Of a stretch of DNA of 64,000 nucleotides, positions 36,847 to 48,096 are shown piece after piece. Under the pieces are notes generated by a model. That model saw only the letters and a list, made by a program, of their open reading frames with translations. It did no database searches and was not told where the DNA came from. Within the stretch, counting starts at the first letter, position 1. Every line of letters starts with the position of its first letter. The translations under genes were made by a program, and so were the position numbers. Origin of the DNA: Hyphomicrobiaceae bacterium (lineage in GTDB: Bacteria > Pseudomonadota > Alphaproteobacteria > Rhizobiales > Hyphomicrobiaceae); the NCBI GenBank assembly GCA_021775735.1, contig JAJFHG010000021.1:36149-100148 (forward strand). Reading direction: 5' to 3'.

Positions 36847-37647
36847 TTGGTCGCAGTGCCAAAAACAGTTGATCGGTCCTCTGGTGAACAGCCAGGGCCA
36901 GTACCAAGCACCACTTCTCACAATGGTGAGAGTGATGCGGGTCAAGCTGGTGCGCGTGCTGCAACTCACTTCGGTAGTGGAGAAACGCATGCCAGCGTTT
37001 CTCAACGTGAAAAGCGTGCAAAAACACGGTTGTGCGTTGTTCATCGCGTAGAGCGACCCATTGATGAGCTGATCAGATTTGTCGCAGGGCCGACAGGCGC
37101 TGTGGTTGCAGACCTAAAGCACACCCTGCCAGGACGCGGTGTCTGGGTTAGCGCAGATCAAGCCAGTATTGCCCAAGCTGTGGCGCGCAAGGCCTTTGAC
37201 CGTGGCCTGAAACAGGCCACAAAGCCCAGCCCTGATTTACCAAATGACGTTGCAGTACTGCTTACAAAGCGGGTCTGCGATACGCTATCACTGGCTAACA
37301 AGGCAGGTGCAGCACTTGCCGGGTTTACCAAGATTGACTTGGCGATCCAGAAGCAGTCGCTGGCCGTTCTTATTCATGCAAGCGATGCAGCCGCAGATGG
37401 CCGCGACAAACTGAGCCGAAAGTTCCGCGCAAGCTGCCTGAAATCGGCACCGGAGCAACGGATTGTGACGATCCTTACTACACCACAATTGAGCTTGGCC
37501 ATGGGCCGGTCAAATGTGGTACATGCTGGCCTAATCGATAGCGGTATGGCCAAGACTTTTCTTTTTGAGGCCAAACGCTTGGAGCGATATGGCCAAGGAT
37601 TTACCGGCACCACGATGGACGGTAAGCACCATGTCGGAAATGAGTAG
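36847..37647 (+). CDS. YlxR (DUF448)-L7Ae fusion RNA-binding protein, TTG start
   Basis: 266 residues. An Asp/Ser-rich N-terminus of about 65 residues precedes the YlxR/DUF448 domain ([31 protein letters not shown]) and then an L7Ae/L30e-like domain ([39 protein letters not shown]). The fusion is typical of alphaproteobacteria, where the two modules are separate genes (ylxR, ylxQ) in Firmicutes. Its place between nusA and infB suggests a role with transcription-translation factors; YlxR has been linked to RNase P in other bacteria. Start: the frame runs back into nusA, but AAGGA at 36835-36839 with seven-base spacing points to TTG 36847; GTG 36856 is the alternative. Confidence 0.88.
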   Translation: MVAVPKTVDRSSGEQPGPVPSTTSHNGESDAGQAGARAATHFGSGETHASVSQREKRAKTRLCVVHRVERPIDELIRFVAGPTGAVVADLKHTLPGRGVWVSADQASIAQAVARKAFDRGLKQATKPSPDLPNDVAVLLTKRVCDTLSLANKAGAALAGFTKIDLAIQKQSLAVLIHASDAAADGRDKLSRKFRASCLKSAPEQRIVTILTTPQLSLAMGRSNVVHAGLIDSGMAKTFLFEAKRLERYGQGFTGTTMDGKHHVGNE

Positions 37648-37658
37648 ACGGAAAACGC

Positions 37659-40349
37659 ATGTCTGAAACGAAAGATTCTGCTGACAAACGCCCAGCTTCC
37701 AAATCGGGGCGCAAACCACTTTCGCTACAGCGAACAGTGGAATCTGGGCTTGTGCGCCAGAACTTTAGCCATGGGCGATCAAAACAGGTTGTCGTTGAAA
37801 AACGCCGTACCCGCAAATTGGTAACGCCAGGTTCCAAACCTGAACCAGAAGCAGAACAAGCAGCACCAAAAGTTGCCGACACGCCAGCTAAAGTCGCACC
37901 TAAAAAAGCGGCCGCTGAAAAAGCAGCGCCAAAGTCTGCACCAGCGGAAGAGGGTGGCAAGCTCAGCACCTCTGAGCGCGATGCGCGCACGCGCGCTTTG
38001 CAGGAAGCCCGGCAACGCGATGCCGAAGCGGCAAAAGCAAAATCAGCTCCAAAGCCGGTTGAAGAAAAGCCGCCTGTTGCGGAAGTTAAAGCTGAACCTG
38101 CAAAGGCTGAAACCAAACCGGCTAAAATTGAGAAGGCTGTTGGCGAACAGCCAAAGTCAGATGCGCCGGCACCTCAAGCGAAGAAGTCAACCTCGTCACG
38201 ACCTAAAACGGGTGCTGGAAAACGTTCGCTTGATGCAGCGCATATGCCGCGCTCAGGTGGCCGGCCTAAGCAGATTGATATTCCGTCCGATATCGTCGAG
38301 CCACCACCACCGCCCAAGGCTGTGGATGCACCTGTTACAAAACCAACAAAGGAAGTGCGTGGCCGCCCAGCAGGGGCTGCACGTGGTGCACAGGAAGACG
38401 ATCGCCAGGGCGCGAACAAGCGTGGTCGCCCAAATCGCTCAGCGCAGCGGGATAATCGGGGTGGTCGTGGTCGCTTAACAATTAACAATGCGCTTGATGA
38501 GCAGCAGCGCGAGCGTTCGTTGGCTTCGCTGAAACGCAAACGCGAGCGTGAACGTCTCAAAGCGATGGGTGTTCAAACCCCGCGTGAAAAAATTTCACGT
38601 GAAGTTATTGTCCCCGAAGTGATCAGCATCCAAGAATTGTCCAACCGGATGACCGAGCGCGGTGTTGAAATTATCAAATTCCTGATGAAACAGGGTGATA
38701 TGCACAAGATCACCGACGTGATCGATGGTGACACGGCGGAATTGATCGTTGAAGAATTTGGACACACGGTAAAACGTGTATCGGAAGCTGACGTTGAAGC
38801 CGGCTTTTTCCGTGAAGACGATGATGAAGGTGAGAAGGAGCCACGCGCGCCGGTTGTCACCATTATGGGTCACGTTGACCACGGTAAAACGTCGCTGCTT
38901 GATGCTTTGCGCAATACCAATGTCGTCTCCGGTGAAGCCGGTGGCATTACCCAGCACATTGGTGCTTATCAGGTGCCAACACCGTCGGGTGATCTGGTGA
39001 CCTTTGTTGATACGCCAGGCCATGCTGCTTTTACGGAGATGCGTGCACGCGGTGCCAAAGTTACCGATATCGTCGTCTTGGTCGTTGCTGCTGATGATGG
39101 CGTCATGCCACAAACGATAGAAGCAATTGATCACGCGCGGGCTGCTGAAGTGCCGTTGATCGTTGCGATTAATAAGATTGATAAGCCGCAATCCGATCCA
39201 AACAAAGTGCGCACCGAATTGCTGCAGCATGAAGTGGTTGTGGAAAGCATGTCGGGTGAAACGCTCGAAATTGAAGTCTCGGCGTTGAAGGGCACCAATC
39301 TCGACAAGCTGCTTGAAGCTATTCACTTGCAGGCAGAGTTGTTGGATCTGAAGGCTGATCCGAACCGCTCGGCTGAGGGTGTCGTTATCGAAGCCAAGCT
39401 GGAGCGGGGCCGTGGTCCTGTTGGAACTGTTTTGGTTCAGCGCGGCACATTGAAGGTCGGCGAAATTGTAGTTGCCGGTAAAGCTTGGGGCCGTGTTCGG
39501 GCGCTAATAGATGATAAGGGTGCCAACACAGTTCGAGCTGGTCCTTCACAGCCGGTTGAGATCTTGGGCTTTGACTCCGCACCTGAAGCGGGTGATCAAA
39601 TCGCCGTTGTTGAGAACGAAGCGCGGGCTCGCGAAATTACTGATTATCGTGTTCGCAAGCGTCGCGAAACGCTTGGTGCTGCGGGTGACTCACGCACGCT
39701 TGAACAGATGATGCAGCAGCTCACAGAAGCTGACCTCAAAGAATTCCCACTTGTTATCAAGGGTGATGTACAGGGCTCTTATGAAGCCATTGTCGGTGCC
39801 TTGAAGAAACTTGGCACGGACGAAGTGCAGGCGCGCGTTGTTCATGGCGGCGTTGGTGGTATCACCGAATCTGATGTTGCTCTCGCCAGTGCATCGAACG
39901 CCGTTATCTTGGGCTTTAATGTGCGCGCTAATGTGCAGGCCAAACAATCAGCCGAGCAACACGGCGTGGAAGTTCGCTACTACAATATCATTTATGATTT
40001 GGTTGATGATGTGAAGGCAGCCATGTCTGGCTTGCTGGCACCAACCATTCGCGAAAACTTCCTTGGCAATGCCGAAATCAAAGATGTGTTCAACATCTCC
40101 AAGGTTGGCAAGGTTGCTGGTTGTCAGGTGACAGAAGGCAAAGTCGAGCGCGGTGCAAAAGTGCGTCTTATTCGCGATGATGTGGTGATCCACGAAGGCA
40201 CCCTTTCAACACTGAAGCGCTTTAAAGATGAAGTCAAAGAAGTCGCTGTCGGGCAAGAGTGCGGTATGGCCTTTGCCAACTACCAGGATATGCGTGCTGG
40301 CGACGTCATCGAGTGCTTCCAGGTCGAGTCGATTGCACGTAGCCTCTAA
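37659..40349 (+). CDS. infB: Translation initiation factor IF-2
   Basis: 896 residues. A long Lys/Ala/Pro-rich disordered N-terminus (about 1-310) precedes the IF2_N region and the GTPase domain: G1 [11 protein letters not shown] (from Gly404), G3 DTPGHAAF, G4 NKID. Domains II-IV follow. It recruits fMet-tRNA to the 30S subunit. The low-complexity N-terminus is normal for alphaproteobacteria. It starts 11 bases after the YlxR-L7Ae gene. Confidence 0.97.
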   Translation: MSETKDSADKRPASKSGRKPLSLQRTVESGLVRQNFSHGRSKQVVVEKRRTRKLVTPGSKPEPEAEQAAPKVADTPAKVAPKKAAAEKAAPKSAPAEEGGKLSTSERDARTRALQEARQRDAEAAKAKSAPKPVEEKPPVAEVKAEPAKAETKPAKIEKAVGEQPKSDAPAPQAKKSTSSRPKTGAGKRSLDAAHMPRSGGRPKQIDIPSDIVEPPPPPKAVDAPVTKPTKEVRGRPAGAARGAQEDDRQGANKRGRPNRSAQRDNRGGRGRLTINNALDEQQRERSLASLKRKRERERLKAMGVQTPREKISREVIVPEVISIQELSNRMTERGVEIIKFLMKQGDMHKITDVIDGDTAELIVEEFGHTVKRVSEADVEAGFFREDDDEGEKEPRAPVVTIMGHVDHGKTSLLDALRNTNVVSGEAGGITQHIGAYQVPTPSGDLVTFVDTPGHAAFTEMRARGAKVTDIVVLVVAADDGVMPQTIEAIDHARAAEVPLIVAINKIDKPQSDPNKVRTELLQHEVVVESMSGETLEIEVSALKGTNLDKLLEAIHLQAELLDLKADPNRSAEGVVIEAKLERGRGPVGTVLVQRGTLKVGEIVVAGKAWGRVRALIDDKGANTVRAGPSQPVEILGFDSAPEAGDQIAVVENEARAREITDYRVRKRRETLGAAGDSRTLEQMMQQLTEADLKEFPLVIKGDVQGSYEAIVGALKKLGTDEVQARVVHGGVGGITESDVALASASNAVILGFNVRANVQAKQSAEQHGVEVRYYNIIYDLVDDVKAAMSGLLAPTIRENFLGNAEIKDVFNISKVGKVAGCQVTEGKVERGAKVRLIRDDVVIHEGTLSTLKRFKDEVKEVAVGQECGMAFANYQDMRAGDVIECFQVESIARSL

Positions 40350-40411
40350 TTAATTGTTTAATCTTTGTTTCGCCGTCTGTGCCGGCGCACAACAAGCTGT
40401 GATGAAGTCTT

Positions 40412-40816
40412 ATGGCGCGTAAATCTTCTCGTGATGCGATCAGCGCAGAACCCACACAACGCCAGTTGCGCGTTGGTGAAATGGTGCGCCATGTGATCGC
40501 GAATCTATTGGTGCGTGGCGATGTCCACGACGACGCGCTTTCGGGCTATGTGGTGTCCGTTCCTGAAGTGCGCATGTCACCGGACCTGAAGATTGCCACG
40601 GCATATGTGATGCCACTTGGTGGAGATGGTGGTGACGTTGTTGTTGAGGCGCTTAACCGCAATAAGAAGTTCATTCGCGGCTGTGTCGCAAAAGAGGTCA
40701 ATCTGAAATATATGCCGGACCTTAGGTTCCATTATGATGATACCTTCGATGAGGTGTCGCGCATTGATGCGATCATGCGCACCGGCAAAGTGCAGCAGGA
40801 CCTGGAAAACGATTAG
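40412..40816 (+). CDS. rbfA: Ribosome-binding factor A
   Basis: 134 residues, KH-like fold. [40 protein letters not shown], and [20 protein letters not shown] are the family blocks. It helps 16S rRNA 5'-end maturation and cold adaptation. It lies between infB and truB as usual. Confidence 0.95.
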   Translation: MARKSSRDAISAEPTQRQLRVGEMVRHVIANLLVRGDVHDDALSGYVVSVPEVRMSPDLKIATAYVMPLGGDGGDVVVEALNRNKKFIRGCVAKEVNLKYMPDLRFHYDDTFDEVSRIDAIMRTGKVQQDLEND

Positions 40817-40890
40817 ACTTTTCAGTCTGGTCCGTTTGGCGACCACCAATAAACGCAAACCAAAACTCAACAATAGATAAACGGTACGAG

Positions 40891-41817
40891 ATGGCGCGAC
40901 GCAGAAAGGGCAATCCGGTGCACGGCTGGTTGGTTCTCGACAAACCAACAGGTGTAACCTCAACGCGCGCACTTGCGATTGTAAAACGATTGTTCAATGC
41001 GCAAAAAGCAGGCCATGCAGGAACGCTTGATCCACTCGCAACCGGCGTGCTGCCAATTGCGTTCGGTGAGGCCACGAAAACAACGTCTTATGCGGTCGAT
41101 GGCACCAAGACCTACCGCTTTACTGTTGCGTGGGGTGTTGAGACAGACACGGATGACAGTGAAGGTGATGAGGTCTCCCGGTCGGCGAAACGCCCGTCAC
41201 AGGCAGAAGTTGAGGCCGTGCTGCCCGCCTTTACGGGCGTGATTGAGCAGGTGCCGCCAGCCTTTTCAGCTATCAAGATTGATGGTCAACGCGCCTACGA
41301 TCTGGCGCGTGAGGGCGAAACGGTCGCGCTTGGCGCACGTGAGATCAGGGTTGATGCGTTGCAACTGATTCAAATGGAAAGCCCCGACAGTTCGGTGTTT
41401 GAGGCGACGTGCGGCAAAGGCACATATGTCAGAGCCTTGGCGCGTGATATTGGCCGGAAACTCGGCTGTCTTGGACACGTCACCCAGTTACGCCGGACCC
41501 GTGTTGGGAATTTCCTGGAGCAGGATGCGCTCACAATGGATGATCTCACAGCCGCCGTTGAACGCGATGCTGGCCCAGATGCCGTTGTTGCCAAGTTGCT
41601 GCCAATTGAGGCCGCTCTCGACACGCTGGTTGGCCTCAGGGTTGAGCCGTCAGATGCTGCACAATTGGCCCGTGGGCAACCCGTACTGATCAGGGGGCGG
41701 GATGCACCAGATGCCTCCAGGCCAGTTTATGCCATCTCTAAGGGGCGGGTGATTGCGCTGGGAGAAATTGACAAAGGGGCTCTAAAGCCGACCCGGGTAT
41801 TTAATTTCGGCAAATAG
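40891..41817 (+). CDS. truB: tRNA pseudouridine-55 synthase
   Basis: 308 residues. The catalytic Asp is Asp47 in GHAGTLDPLATGVLPI; KPTGVTS, PPAFSAIKIDGQRAYDLAREG and CGKGTYVRALARDIG are conserved TruB motifs. A C-terminal PUA-like region is present. It makes psi55 in the T-loop of tRNAs. Located 226 bases before rpsO, whose leader probably carries its own promoter or control site. Confidence 0.96.
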   Translation: MARRRKGNPVHGWLVLDKPTGVTSTRALAIVKRLFNAQKAGHAGTLDPLATGVLPIAFGEATKTTSYAVDGTKTYRFTVAWGVETDTDDSEGDEVSRSAKRPSQAEVEAVLPAFTGVIEQVPPAFSAIKIDGQRAYDLAREGETVALGAREIRVDALQLIQMESPDSSVFEATCGKGTYVRALARDIGRKLGCLGHVTQLRRTRVGNFLEQDALTMDDLTAAVERDAGPDAVVAKLLPIEAALDTLVGLRVEPSDAAQLARGQPVLIRGRDAPDASRPVYAISKGRVIALGEIDKGALKPTRVFNFGK

Positions 41818-42043
41818 AGACCGTACCTCGGGCCCAGACACGAGCTGTAAGCCTTGTGGGCGGATTGTCCGATCAGGCTGATTTCCCTCGCCAATCCACC
41901 CGATTTGTGTATAAACCGGCCTCTTCGGCACAAGGTTTGATCCTGGTGTCGAAATTCTGTGACCCTGCTGGACGACATCCCGGCTGTGGCCGCACCACGA
42001 GCGATGAGCTCGACGACGCAAAAACCAAAATAAGGAGTACACG

Positions 42044-42313
42044 ATGTCGATTGAAGCAGGCCGCAAAGCGGAGCTGATTAAAGAGAATGCGACCAACGCA
42101 AATGATACCGGGTCGCCTGAGGTGCAGATTGCAATCCTGACAGCACGTATCAATCACCTCACCGAACACTTCAAACAGCACAAGAAAGATAACCACTCCC
42201 GTCGCGGTCTCCTGAAAATGGTGAGCCGTCGTCGGCATCTGCTGGACTATGTGAAGGGCAAAGATCAAGCCCGCTATCAAACGATCATCGATAAATTGGG
42301 CATTCGCCGTTAG
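42044..42313 (+). CDS. rpsO: 30S ribosomal protein S15
   Basis: 89 residues, exactly the usual length. [20 protein letters not shown] and [24 protein letters not shown] identify S15, which binds the 16S central domain early in assembly. AAGGAG at about 42031-42036 provides a strong ribosome-binding site eight bases upstream. Followed by its own terminator, then pnp. Confidence 0.98.
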   Translation: MSIEAGRKAELIKENATNANDTGSPEVQIAILTARINHLTEHFKQHKKDNHSRRGLLKMVSRRRHLLDYVKGKDQARYQTIIDKLGIRR

Positions 42314-42320
42314 GCAAAGG

Positions 42321-42350
42321 GCGCTGGCTGAAAAGCTGGCGCGCTTTTTT
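42321..42350 (+). terminator. Intrinsic terminator after rpsO
   Basis: Stem GCGCTGGC/GCTGGCGC (8 bp with two G-T pairs; 42321-42328 and 42335-42342), loop TGAAAA, then GCTTTTTT. In other bacteria partial read-through at this point links rpsO and pnp. Confidence 0.85.
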
Positions 42351-42515
42351 GTGGATCGTCACCGTTTCACGTTCCAGTGAAACACGACGTTAGAGGGCAC
42401 GGGCGAAATATACAATGAATGGCGCGCCATATAGGTGCTGGACCCGTGCAACGATCCGCTAGAATTTACCCAAACGAAGATCGACAAAACTGAGACTCTG
42501 AACGAAAGACCGAAC

Positions 42516-44630
42516 ATGTTCGATATCCATCGTGTTGAAATTGACTGGGGCGGCCGCCCCTTAAAGCTGGAAACCGGGCACATTGCCCGCCAGGCTGATG
42601 CTGCTGTTTATGCGCAGTATGGTGAAACCAGTGTATTGGCGACGGTCGTTGCTGCGAAAGCGCCGCGTGCCGGCATTGATTTCTTTCCATTGACCGTCAA
42701 CTACCAGGAAAAGACCTATGCCGCCGGTAAGATTCCTGGCGGTTATTTTAAACGTGAAGGTCGTCCGACCGAAAAAGAAACACTCACGTCACGGTTGATT
42801 GATCGTCCGATCCGTCCGCTCTTCGTGGAAGGATTTAAGCACGAGACACAGGTTGTGATCACGGTGCTGTCACACGATCTGGAAAATGATCCAGATATTG
42901 TTGGCCTCGTGGCCGCTTCTGCTGCGCTGACACTCTCCGGTGTGCCATTCTTGGGGCCCATTGGTGCTGCTCGCGTTGGTGTTGTTGGTGATGAGCTCGT
43001 GCTCAACCCGCTGCTCGATGAAATGCCTGATAGTTCTCTTGATCTTATTATTGCGGGTACGCAAGACGCCGTGATGATGGTTGAATCTGAAGCCAAGGAA
43101 CTGTCAGAGCAAAAAATGCTCGAAGCGGTGATGTTTGGTCATAAGCACTTCCAACCCGTCATTGATGCGATTATCAAGCTGGCTGAAAAAGCGGCTAAAG
43201 AGCCTTGGGACTTCAAAGCTCCAGATATCAGCAGTTACACAAGCAAGGTGAAAGACATTGCCGCAGATGCCCTGGCAACGGCGTTTGCAACACCTGAAAA
43301 AATGAAGCGCAACGAACTGGTTTCTGAAGTTAAGGAAAAAGTATTCTCGGAAATTGAAATCCCAGAAGACAAGCCTGAAGATAAGACATTGCTCGCCAGT
43401 GCTTTCAAGAAAGTTGAAAGCGATGTCATGCGCAGCGCGGTGGTGAAAACCTCCAAGCGCATCGATGGCCGTAGTCTTGATACCGTGCGTCCGATTTTAT
43501 CGGAAGTTCATGTGCTGCCGCGGACTCATGGCTCAGCGTTGTTTACACGTGGTGAAACACAGGCGCTGGTTGTGACGACGCTTGGTACAGGCGATGACGA
43601 ACAATTTGTCGATTCACTCGAAGGTACGCGCAAAGAACGCTTCTTGTTGCACTATAACTTCCCACCTTATTCTGTAGGTGAAACGGGTCGTATGGGTGGT
43701 GCGGGTCGCCGCGAAATCGGCCACGGTAAACTCGCCTGGCGGGCTATGCATCCGTTGATGCCAACCGCAGACGAATTTCCTTACACCATTCGCGTTGTAT
43801 CAGAGATCACCGAAAGTAACGGTTCGTCCTCAATGGCGACCGTGTGCGGCACCTCGCTTGCGCTGATGGATGCAGGTGTTCCGTTGAAAAGTCCGGTCGC
43901 CGGTATTGCGATGGGTCTGATTAAGGAAGGCGATGATTTCGCAGTTCTGTCCGACATTTTGGGTGATGAAGATCACCTCGGTGACATGGACTTCAAGGTT
44001 GCTGGCACCGAACAGGGTGTCACTGCTTTGCAGATGGACATCAAGATTACCGGTATTACTGAAGACATTATGCGCAAGGCACTGGATCAGGCCAATGCTG
44101 GTCGCATGCACATTCTTGGTGAGATGGCTAAAGCCCTGGATGTGACGCGTACCGAGCTTGGCGAACATGCGCCACGCATTGAGACGATCCAAATCCCAAC
44201 CGATAAAATTCGTGAAGTCATCGGAGCTGGTGGTGCGGTTATTCGTTCAATCGTTGAAGAGTCGGGTGCAAAAATCGACATCAATGACGATGGTACGGTG
44301 AAAGTTGCTGCGGCTCAGAAAGAGTCGATCGAAGCTGCAATGGAACGCATCAAAGCAATTACATCTGAGCCAGAAATCGGCGAGATCTACAAAGGCAAGG
44401 TCGTCAAGATCATGGACTTTGGTGCCTTCGTGAATTTCTTTGGTCCCAAAGATGGTCTCGTGCATATTTCACAATTGACGCAAGGCCGGCCTGAAACGGT
44501 GGGTGAAGTCGTCAAAGAAGGCCAGGAAGTCTTTGTGAAATTGCTTGAGATTGATCAGCGCGGCAAGGTTCGTTTGTCGATGAAGGTCGTGGATCAGGAA
44601 ACAGGGAAAGAGCTGGCGCCTAACAGCTAG
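42516..44630 (+). CDS. pnp: Polynucleotide phosphorylase
   Basis: 704 residues. Two RNase PH domains (first: [20 protein letters not shown]; second: [20 protein letters not shown] with [14 protein letters not shown]), the helical linker, KH domain ([19 protein letters not shown]) and S1 domain ([19 protein letters not shown]). It degrades RNA phosphorolytically from the 3' end and is part of the degradosome. ATG 42516 starts the conserved [13 protein letters not shown]; upstream in-frame codons precede the likely leader. Confidence 0.97.
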   Translation: MFDIHRVEIDWGGRPLKLETGHIARQADAAVYAQYGETSVLATVVAAKAPRAGIDFFPLTVNYQEKTYAAGKIPGGYFKREGRPTEKETLTSRLIDRPIRPLFVEGFKHETQVVITVLSHDLENDPDIVGLVAASAALTLSGVPFLGPIGAARVGVVGDELVLNPLLDEMPDSSLDLIIAGTQDAVMMVESEAKELSEQKMLEAVMFGHKHFQPVIDAIIKLAEKAAKEPWDFKAPDISSYTSKVKDIAADALATAFATPEKMKRNELVSEVKEKVFSEIEIPEDKPEDKTLLASAFKKVESDVMRSAVVKTSKRIDGRSLDTVRPILSEVHVLPRTHGSALFTRGETQALVVTTLGTGDDEQFVDSLEGTRKERFLLHYNFPPYSVGETGRMGGAGRREIGHGKLAWRAMHPLMPTADEFPYTIRVVSEITESNGSSSMATVCGTSLALMDAGVPLKSPVAGIAMGLIKEGDDFAVLSDILGDEDHLGDMDFKVAGTEQGVTALQMDIKITGITEDIMRKALDQANAGRMHILGEMAKALDVTRTELGEHAPRIETIQIPTDKIREVIGAGGAVIRSIVEESGAKIDINDDGTVKVAAAQKESIEAAMERIKAITSEPEIGEIYKGKVVKIMDFGAFVNFFGPKDGLVHISQLTQGRPETVGEVVKEGQEVFVKLLEIDQRGKVRLSMKVVDQETGKELAPNS

Positions 44631-44692
44631 GCGTGTGGATAGCGGCGCGCCATTCCCGTGTTGCCCTTCATGAGTGAGCTAAAAAATCAAAA

Positions 44693-44728
44693 AGCACGCT
44701 GATTGTTCATCTCAGCGTGCTTTTTTTT
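44693..44728 (+). terminator. Intrinsic terminator after pnp
   Basis: Perfect 10-bp stem AGCACGCTGA/TCAGCGTGCT (44693-44702 and 44712-44721), 9-base loop, T8 tail. It marks the end of the housekeeping block; an A-run on the 5' side could allow use from the minus strand as well. Confidence 0.94.
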
Positions 44729-44777
44729 GCACAAAGTAATCGAAGATCACTTTGTGAGGCAACGCCTCGAGTTTGCG

Positions 44778-45668
44778 CTAACCGGTCAATAGGGGACCTG
44801 TTGGTAACAAAGGGGCAGGAAACTTCACGCCAGCGCAGCTGTCTTTTGACCAGGCAACGATGCAACCAAATGTACGACCACTTTCCATCGTAACTGTAAG
44901 TTGACCGTTACGTGGAACGACAGGCATTCTTTCTAAGCCAAGGCCACCTGCTGATGCGTCTTGAACAAATGCTTGGTATGTCTCTCCGTCAAATTCAACG
45001 CTGCAGTTCTGTAGAATTGTGTGACGTGGCCAACGTCGTTGCTGTGGAAGAACTGGAGCATAGAGCTGACCTTGTTCGTTCAAGCAAGGGCTGAGACCGT
45101 TCATAGCGCCAGATAACAAGCTTGAGAGCACCGCAGAGTTTTGACGATAGCCAAGAGGAAGCATGATACGCATGTCGACGTTGGTTTCAGAAATGAGTTG
45201 AAGAGCGGATGCACAGACACGGTGCCAAACTATTTTAAGACCCTCTGCATTTATGATGCGTGCACGTTCGAGACCAATATTCTCTTCCTCCTCAACAAAT
45301 GACTGCACTATTTTGTGACCATCGCGAAGCGCCTTGAGCAGGGGTTCTGTTTCAGACAACTGAGAGGACACGCCCGTGAGTTCCGACAATGCTAAAAGCA
45401 TAAACGGTAGCTGGTGCTCTTGTACGGGTAAGAAGCGGGCGAGGTCGGAGGCCGTTGTTGCTACTTCAGTTTGGCGCAATGTATTGATGCCGCTCATGAC
45501 CGTCGCAGTATCAACCGCCAAACGGTCGACATTGCAGATGATGGATTCGATGAGTTTGCGAGTTTCAGAATCTGTCACAGGTGTTGCTGCAACCAAAGGC
45601 TGCGGGATAAACGTGCCCATCGCCCAATCAGAGAAAGATCGTGATGCACTGCGCGCGCCTGTGAACAT
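44778..45668 (-). CDS. PilZ-domain protein with unknown N-terminal domain
   Basis: 296 residues. The C-terminal about 90 residues form a PilZ domain: RRWPRHTILQ (the RxxxR arm) and DASAGGLGLE (D-x-S-x-x-G), the two c-di-GMP contact motifs in near-consensus form. The N-terminal 200 residues are helical and unrecognised (QLPFMLLALSELTG, LIESIICNVDRL). Likely a c-di-GMP effector controlling motility, surface or polysaccharide functions; the partner is unknown. Single gene on the minus strand, immediately past the pnp terminator. Confidence 0.8.
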   Translation of the reverse strand: MFTGARSASRSFSDWAMGTFIPQPLVAATPVTDSETRKLIESIICNVDRLAVDTATVMSGINTLRQTEVATTASDLARFLPVQEHQLPFMLLALSELTGVSSQLSETEPLLKALRDGHKIVQSFVEEEENIGLERARIINAEGLKIVWHRVCASALQLISETNVDMRIMLPLGYRQNSAVLSSLLSGAMNGLSPCLNEQGQLYAPVLPQQRRWPRHTILQNCSVEFDGETYQAFVQDASAGGLGLERMPVVPRNGQLTVTMESGRTFGCIVAWSKDSCAGVKFPAPLLPTGPLLTG

Positions 45669-45843
45669 TCAGGCCTCCAAGTCCAAAATATAAAACCAAA
45701 AATACAACCTAAAGTAGAGTCATTAACAAAATCTCTCCTTTTAATTGAGGTTTTCAGCACTTTTGTCATGAATGCTTTGGAGTGGTTTTTTGGAATGGAT
45801 TGGGGAGGCCGGAGTTGGGAAAGGAGGACGAAAAAAGCCAAGC

Positions 45844-46665
45844 TTATTGAGGTGAGATCGCCGCTAGAATTTCAGATTGGATGAGATCTGAGACTTCAGG
45901 TGCAGAGCCTACCGGACCAGCGTAGACCGCTTGGCAGCCACCACTGGTCGCGGCGTAGTTTAGGGCTGCTGGCACGTCCTCACGGGCATGCAGACCATCG
46001 CCGTTAAAGAATCCACTGACAATCGTTGTGCGCTTTGTATCAGCGAGCTGATTTCCAAGAAATGGGGCCTCTTCCAAGAAGGCTATGTCAATTTCAGCAA
46101 AGGTGTTGGCGTGAACTGTTTTCAAGTATTGAACTGCGGCATGCGTGGCGTTAGCTGAAGCCCGTCCAAATTTTGAGCCATGGCCAGTGAGTAATAGACG
46201 CGCTTGTTTTGCTTCTATTTGCGCATTACTGGCGCATTCCAGAGCCTGCGCAGCAATTACGTTAACGAGGCCTGCTTCAAGTCCGAGCGGCTGAAGGTAT
46301 TGATGGGGAAGGGTGAGACCATAGTCGGCGAGTCTCTGTGGCAGTATTTTTTTGAAGAAATATCCATCCGACATAAAGAACGGATAAAGGGCGACAGCTT
46401 TGGGCTTGGCCTTGCATGCGGCGCCAAGGGCATCTTCAAAAGTTGGGCTGCCTTTTAAAACGCCAGCCGTCACGTGCCGAAATGCATGAGTTGACGCCAA
46501 ACGCGCGCGATGTCGCTCTAAGGCTTGATTGCGCGTTGCGTCTGGGTCGGTGCTGGCCCTGCCCTGGTCGCCGTGGGCGACGATGATAACTGAGATGTCT
46601 CGCGGATCCAGTCCGGCTAGCGGGCAAAGCGTATTAGGGTTATGGCGCATTGACTCTGGCTTCAC
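45844..46665 (-). CDS. CbiX/SirB-like chelatase-fold protein
   Basis: 273 residues with two half-domains: VIIVAHGDQGRAS near the start and LLLTGHGSKFGRAS about residue 175, each carrying the His-Gly of class II chelatases. Between them lies AVALYPFFMSDGYFFKK. CbiX-family enzymes insert Co2+ or Fe2+ into sirohydrochlorin. No cobalamin or sirohaem genes lie nearby, so the true substrate is uncertain. Start is GTG 46665 with a GAGAGA-type site upstream, or ATG 46650. It is divergent from the ECF sigma gene over about 170 bases. Confidence 0.8.
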   Translation of the reverse strand: MKPESMRHNPNTLCPLAGLDPRDISVIIVAHGDQGRASTDPDATRNQALERHRARLASTHAFRHVTAGVLKGSPTFEDALGAACKAKPKAVALYPFFMSDGYFFKKILPQRLADYGLTLPHQYLQPLGLEAGLVNVIAAQALECASNAQIEAKQARLLLTGHGSKFGRASANATHAAVQYLKTVHANTFAEIDIAFLEEAPFLGNQLADTKRTTIVSGFFNGDGLHAREDVPAALNYAATSGGCQAVYAGPVGSAPEVSDLIQSEILAAISPQ

Positions 46666-46834
46666 CAGGATCTCTCTCTACAAATAGAACAGCCACTTCG
46701 TACCTGAATACCAAGATTATGCCAATTAACCGACGTCTGTACTTTTTTGCAGTCCTAAACAAACCCAAATCAATGTTATGAGGGTGCAAAATCGAACTAA
46801 ACACTTAGTAAGAACATTGACCCGTACATAAACC

Positions 46835-47383
46835 ATGCCGTCAAAAGATCCCATACTTTCCGCATTGCTGGCACGTGTAGCTCAGGGGGACGCAGATGCG
46901 TTTTCTGATCTGTATACAGCGAGTTCATCGAAACTTTTTGCCGTTGCGTTGCGTATATTACGTAATCGGGAGCAGGCAGAAGAAGTGGTACAGGAAGCAT
47001 ACGTTAAGATTTGGAACCATGCAGGCGACTTTAAGCCGGATATTGCTGCGCCAATCACCTGGATGGCGGCCATTGTTCGCAATAGATCGTTGGACGAAGT
47101 GCGGCGCAAAGCCGGCAAGATCTTTGTGGATGACGGTGCGTTAGATAATTTAGAAAGTGACGATGAGTCGGCTGTCACATTGCTGGAGCGGCAGGACGAC
47201 ATTGCCAAGCTTAACAAATGTCTAGAAGGTCTTGAGACAGAAAAACGAAAAATGGTGTGCTTAGCTTATCTTGACGGCATGAGTCGTGAGGATTTGGCAC
47301 ACAAATTTGGTAAACCGGAGGGAACGGTGAAAACGTGGCTGCGTCGAAGCCTGATGCAGTTGAAAGGCTGTCTCGAACAATGA
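46835..47383 (+). CDS. ECF sigma factor (SigK-like)
   Basis: 182 residues, sigma-70 family group 4. Region 2 contains AFSDLYTASSSKLFAVALRI and the -10 recognition helix around QAEEVVQEAYVKIWNHAGDF; region 4 contains LAYLDGMSREDLAHKFGKPEGTVKTWLRRSL. No region 3 or 1.1. The next gene overlaps by four bases (ATGA) and encodes an RskA-like membrane anti-sigma factor, so the pair is a standard ECF module. The next genes encode a Cys-rich secreted peptide and its MNIO modification enzymes, so the sigma factor probably drives that system. No clear Shine-Dalgarno precedes ATG 46835. Confidence 0.9.
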   Translation: MPSKDPILSALLARVAQGDADAFSDLYTASSSKLFAVALRILRNREQAEEVVQEAYVKIWNHAGDFKPDIAAPITWMAAIVRNRSLDEVRRKAGKIFVDDGALDNLESDDESAVTLLERQDDIAKLNKCLEGLETEKRKMVCLAYLDGMSREDLAHKFGKPEGTVKTWLRRSLMQLKGCLEQ

Positions 47384-48096
47384 CTGAACGAGATAACATA
47401 GAAGAACTTGCAGCTGAATACGTTATTGGCACTCTGCCAAATAGCGAGCGCGCCGGTGTGAACGAGCGGCGTTTACGCGATAGTGCGTTAGATGCAGAAA
47501 TTATGCGTTGGGAACAGCGCTTAGCTCCGTTGCTGGAAAACGTAACACCTGTTTCTCCACCAGATGGTCTCTTGGATAAGATTCAATCGCAGGTCTCTCA
47601 GACCACTTCCGTGATTTCTTTGGATCAGCACCGCAAAACACTTGCCGCAAGAACACGTCCCTGGCGGATGGCAACTGGCGCAATGACGGCGCTAGCTGCA
47701 TCGTTGGCTGGTTTTCTTATTTGGACGGGGCCGATAAAGCCGGACATGAGTCCGAAGTATGTTGCTGTCATTCAGGAACAGTCACAATCTCCAGCATTCC
47801 TGATGACAGTCGACATGAATTCTCATATGTGCGCAATAAAATCTGTCATCTCGCCACCTAAGCCCGACAAGGATTACGAATTGTGGATGGTGCATGAATC
47901 TTGGAAGCAACCAAAGTCACTTGGCTTAATTGCTAAAAACGATATGGAGTTGATGCCCATGTCGCGTGACATTGAGCCCGACCTTTATATGAACGCGACT
48001 TTTGCAGTGAGCTTAGAGCCCGCTGGTGGCTCGCCCACGGGCGTTCCGACCGGCCCCGTGATGTATGCGGGTCGTTTGGTGCAATCGACGCCCTAG
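47380..48096 (+). CDS. RskA-like transmembrane anti-sigma factor
   Basis: 238 residues. A cytosolic N-terminus (about 1-85: NIEELAAEYVIGTLPNSERA, the anti-sigma zinc-finger-like or ASD segment without the HxxxCxxC cysteines), one transmembrane helix (about 97-115, MTALAASLAGFLIWTGP), and a periplasmic RskA C-terminal domain (FLMTVDMNSHMCAIK, YELWMVHESWKQPKSLGLI). Such proteins sequester the partner sigma until a periplasmic signal triggers release or proteolysis. The start ATG 47380 overlaps the sigma stop. The periplasmic half carries one Cys and several His/Met that could sense metal, an inference only. Confidence 0.88.
   Translation: MTERDNIEELAAEYVIGTLPNSERAGVNERRLRDSALDAEIMRWEQRLAPLLENVTPVSPPDGLLDKIQSQVSQTTSVISLDQHRKTLAARTRPWRMATGAMTALAASLAGFLIWTGPIKPDMSPKYVAVIQEQSQSPAFLMTVDMNSHMCAIKSVISPPKPDKDYELWMVHESWKQPKSLGLIAKNDMELMPMSRDIEPDLYMNATFAVSLEPAGGSPTGVPTGPVMYAGRLVQSTP

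Noticed and set aside
46666..46834. Autoregulated ECF promoter upstream of the sigma gene
   Set aside because: A GTCT occurs at 46735-46738 but no AAC-type -35 element is correctly spaced, and it does not match the motif before the peptide gene.
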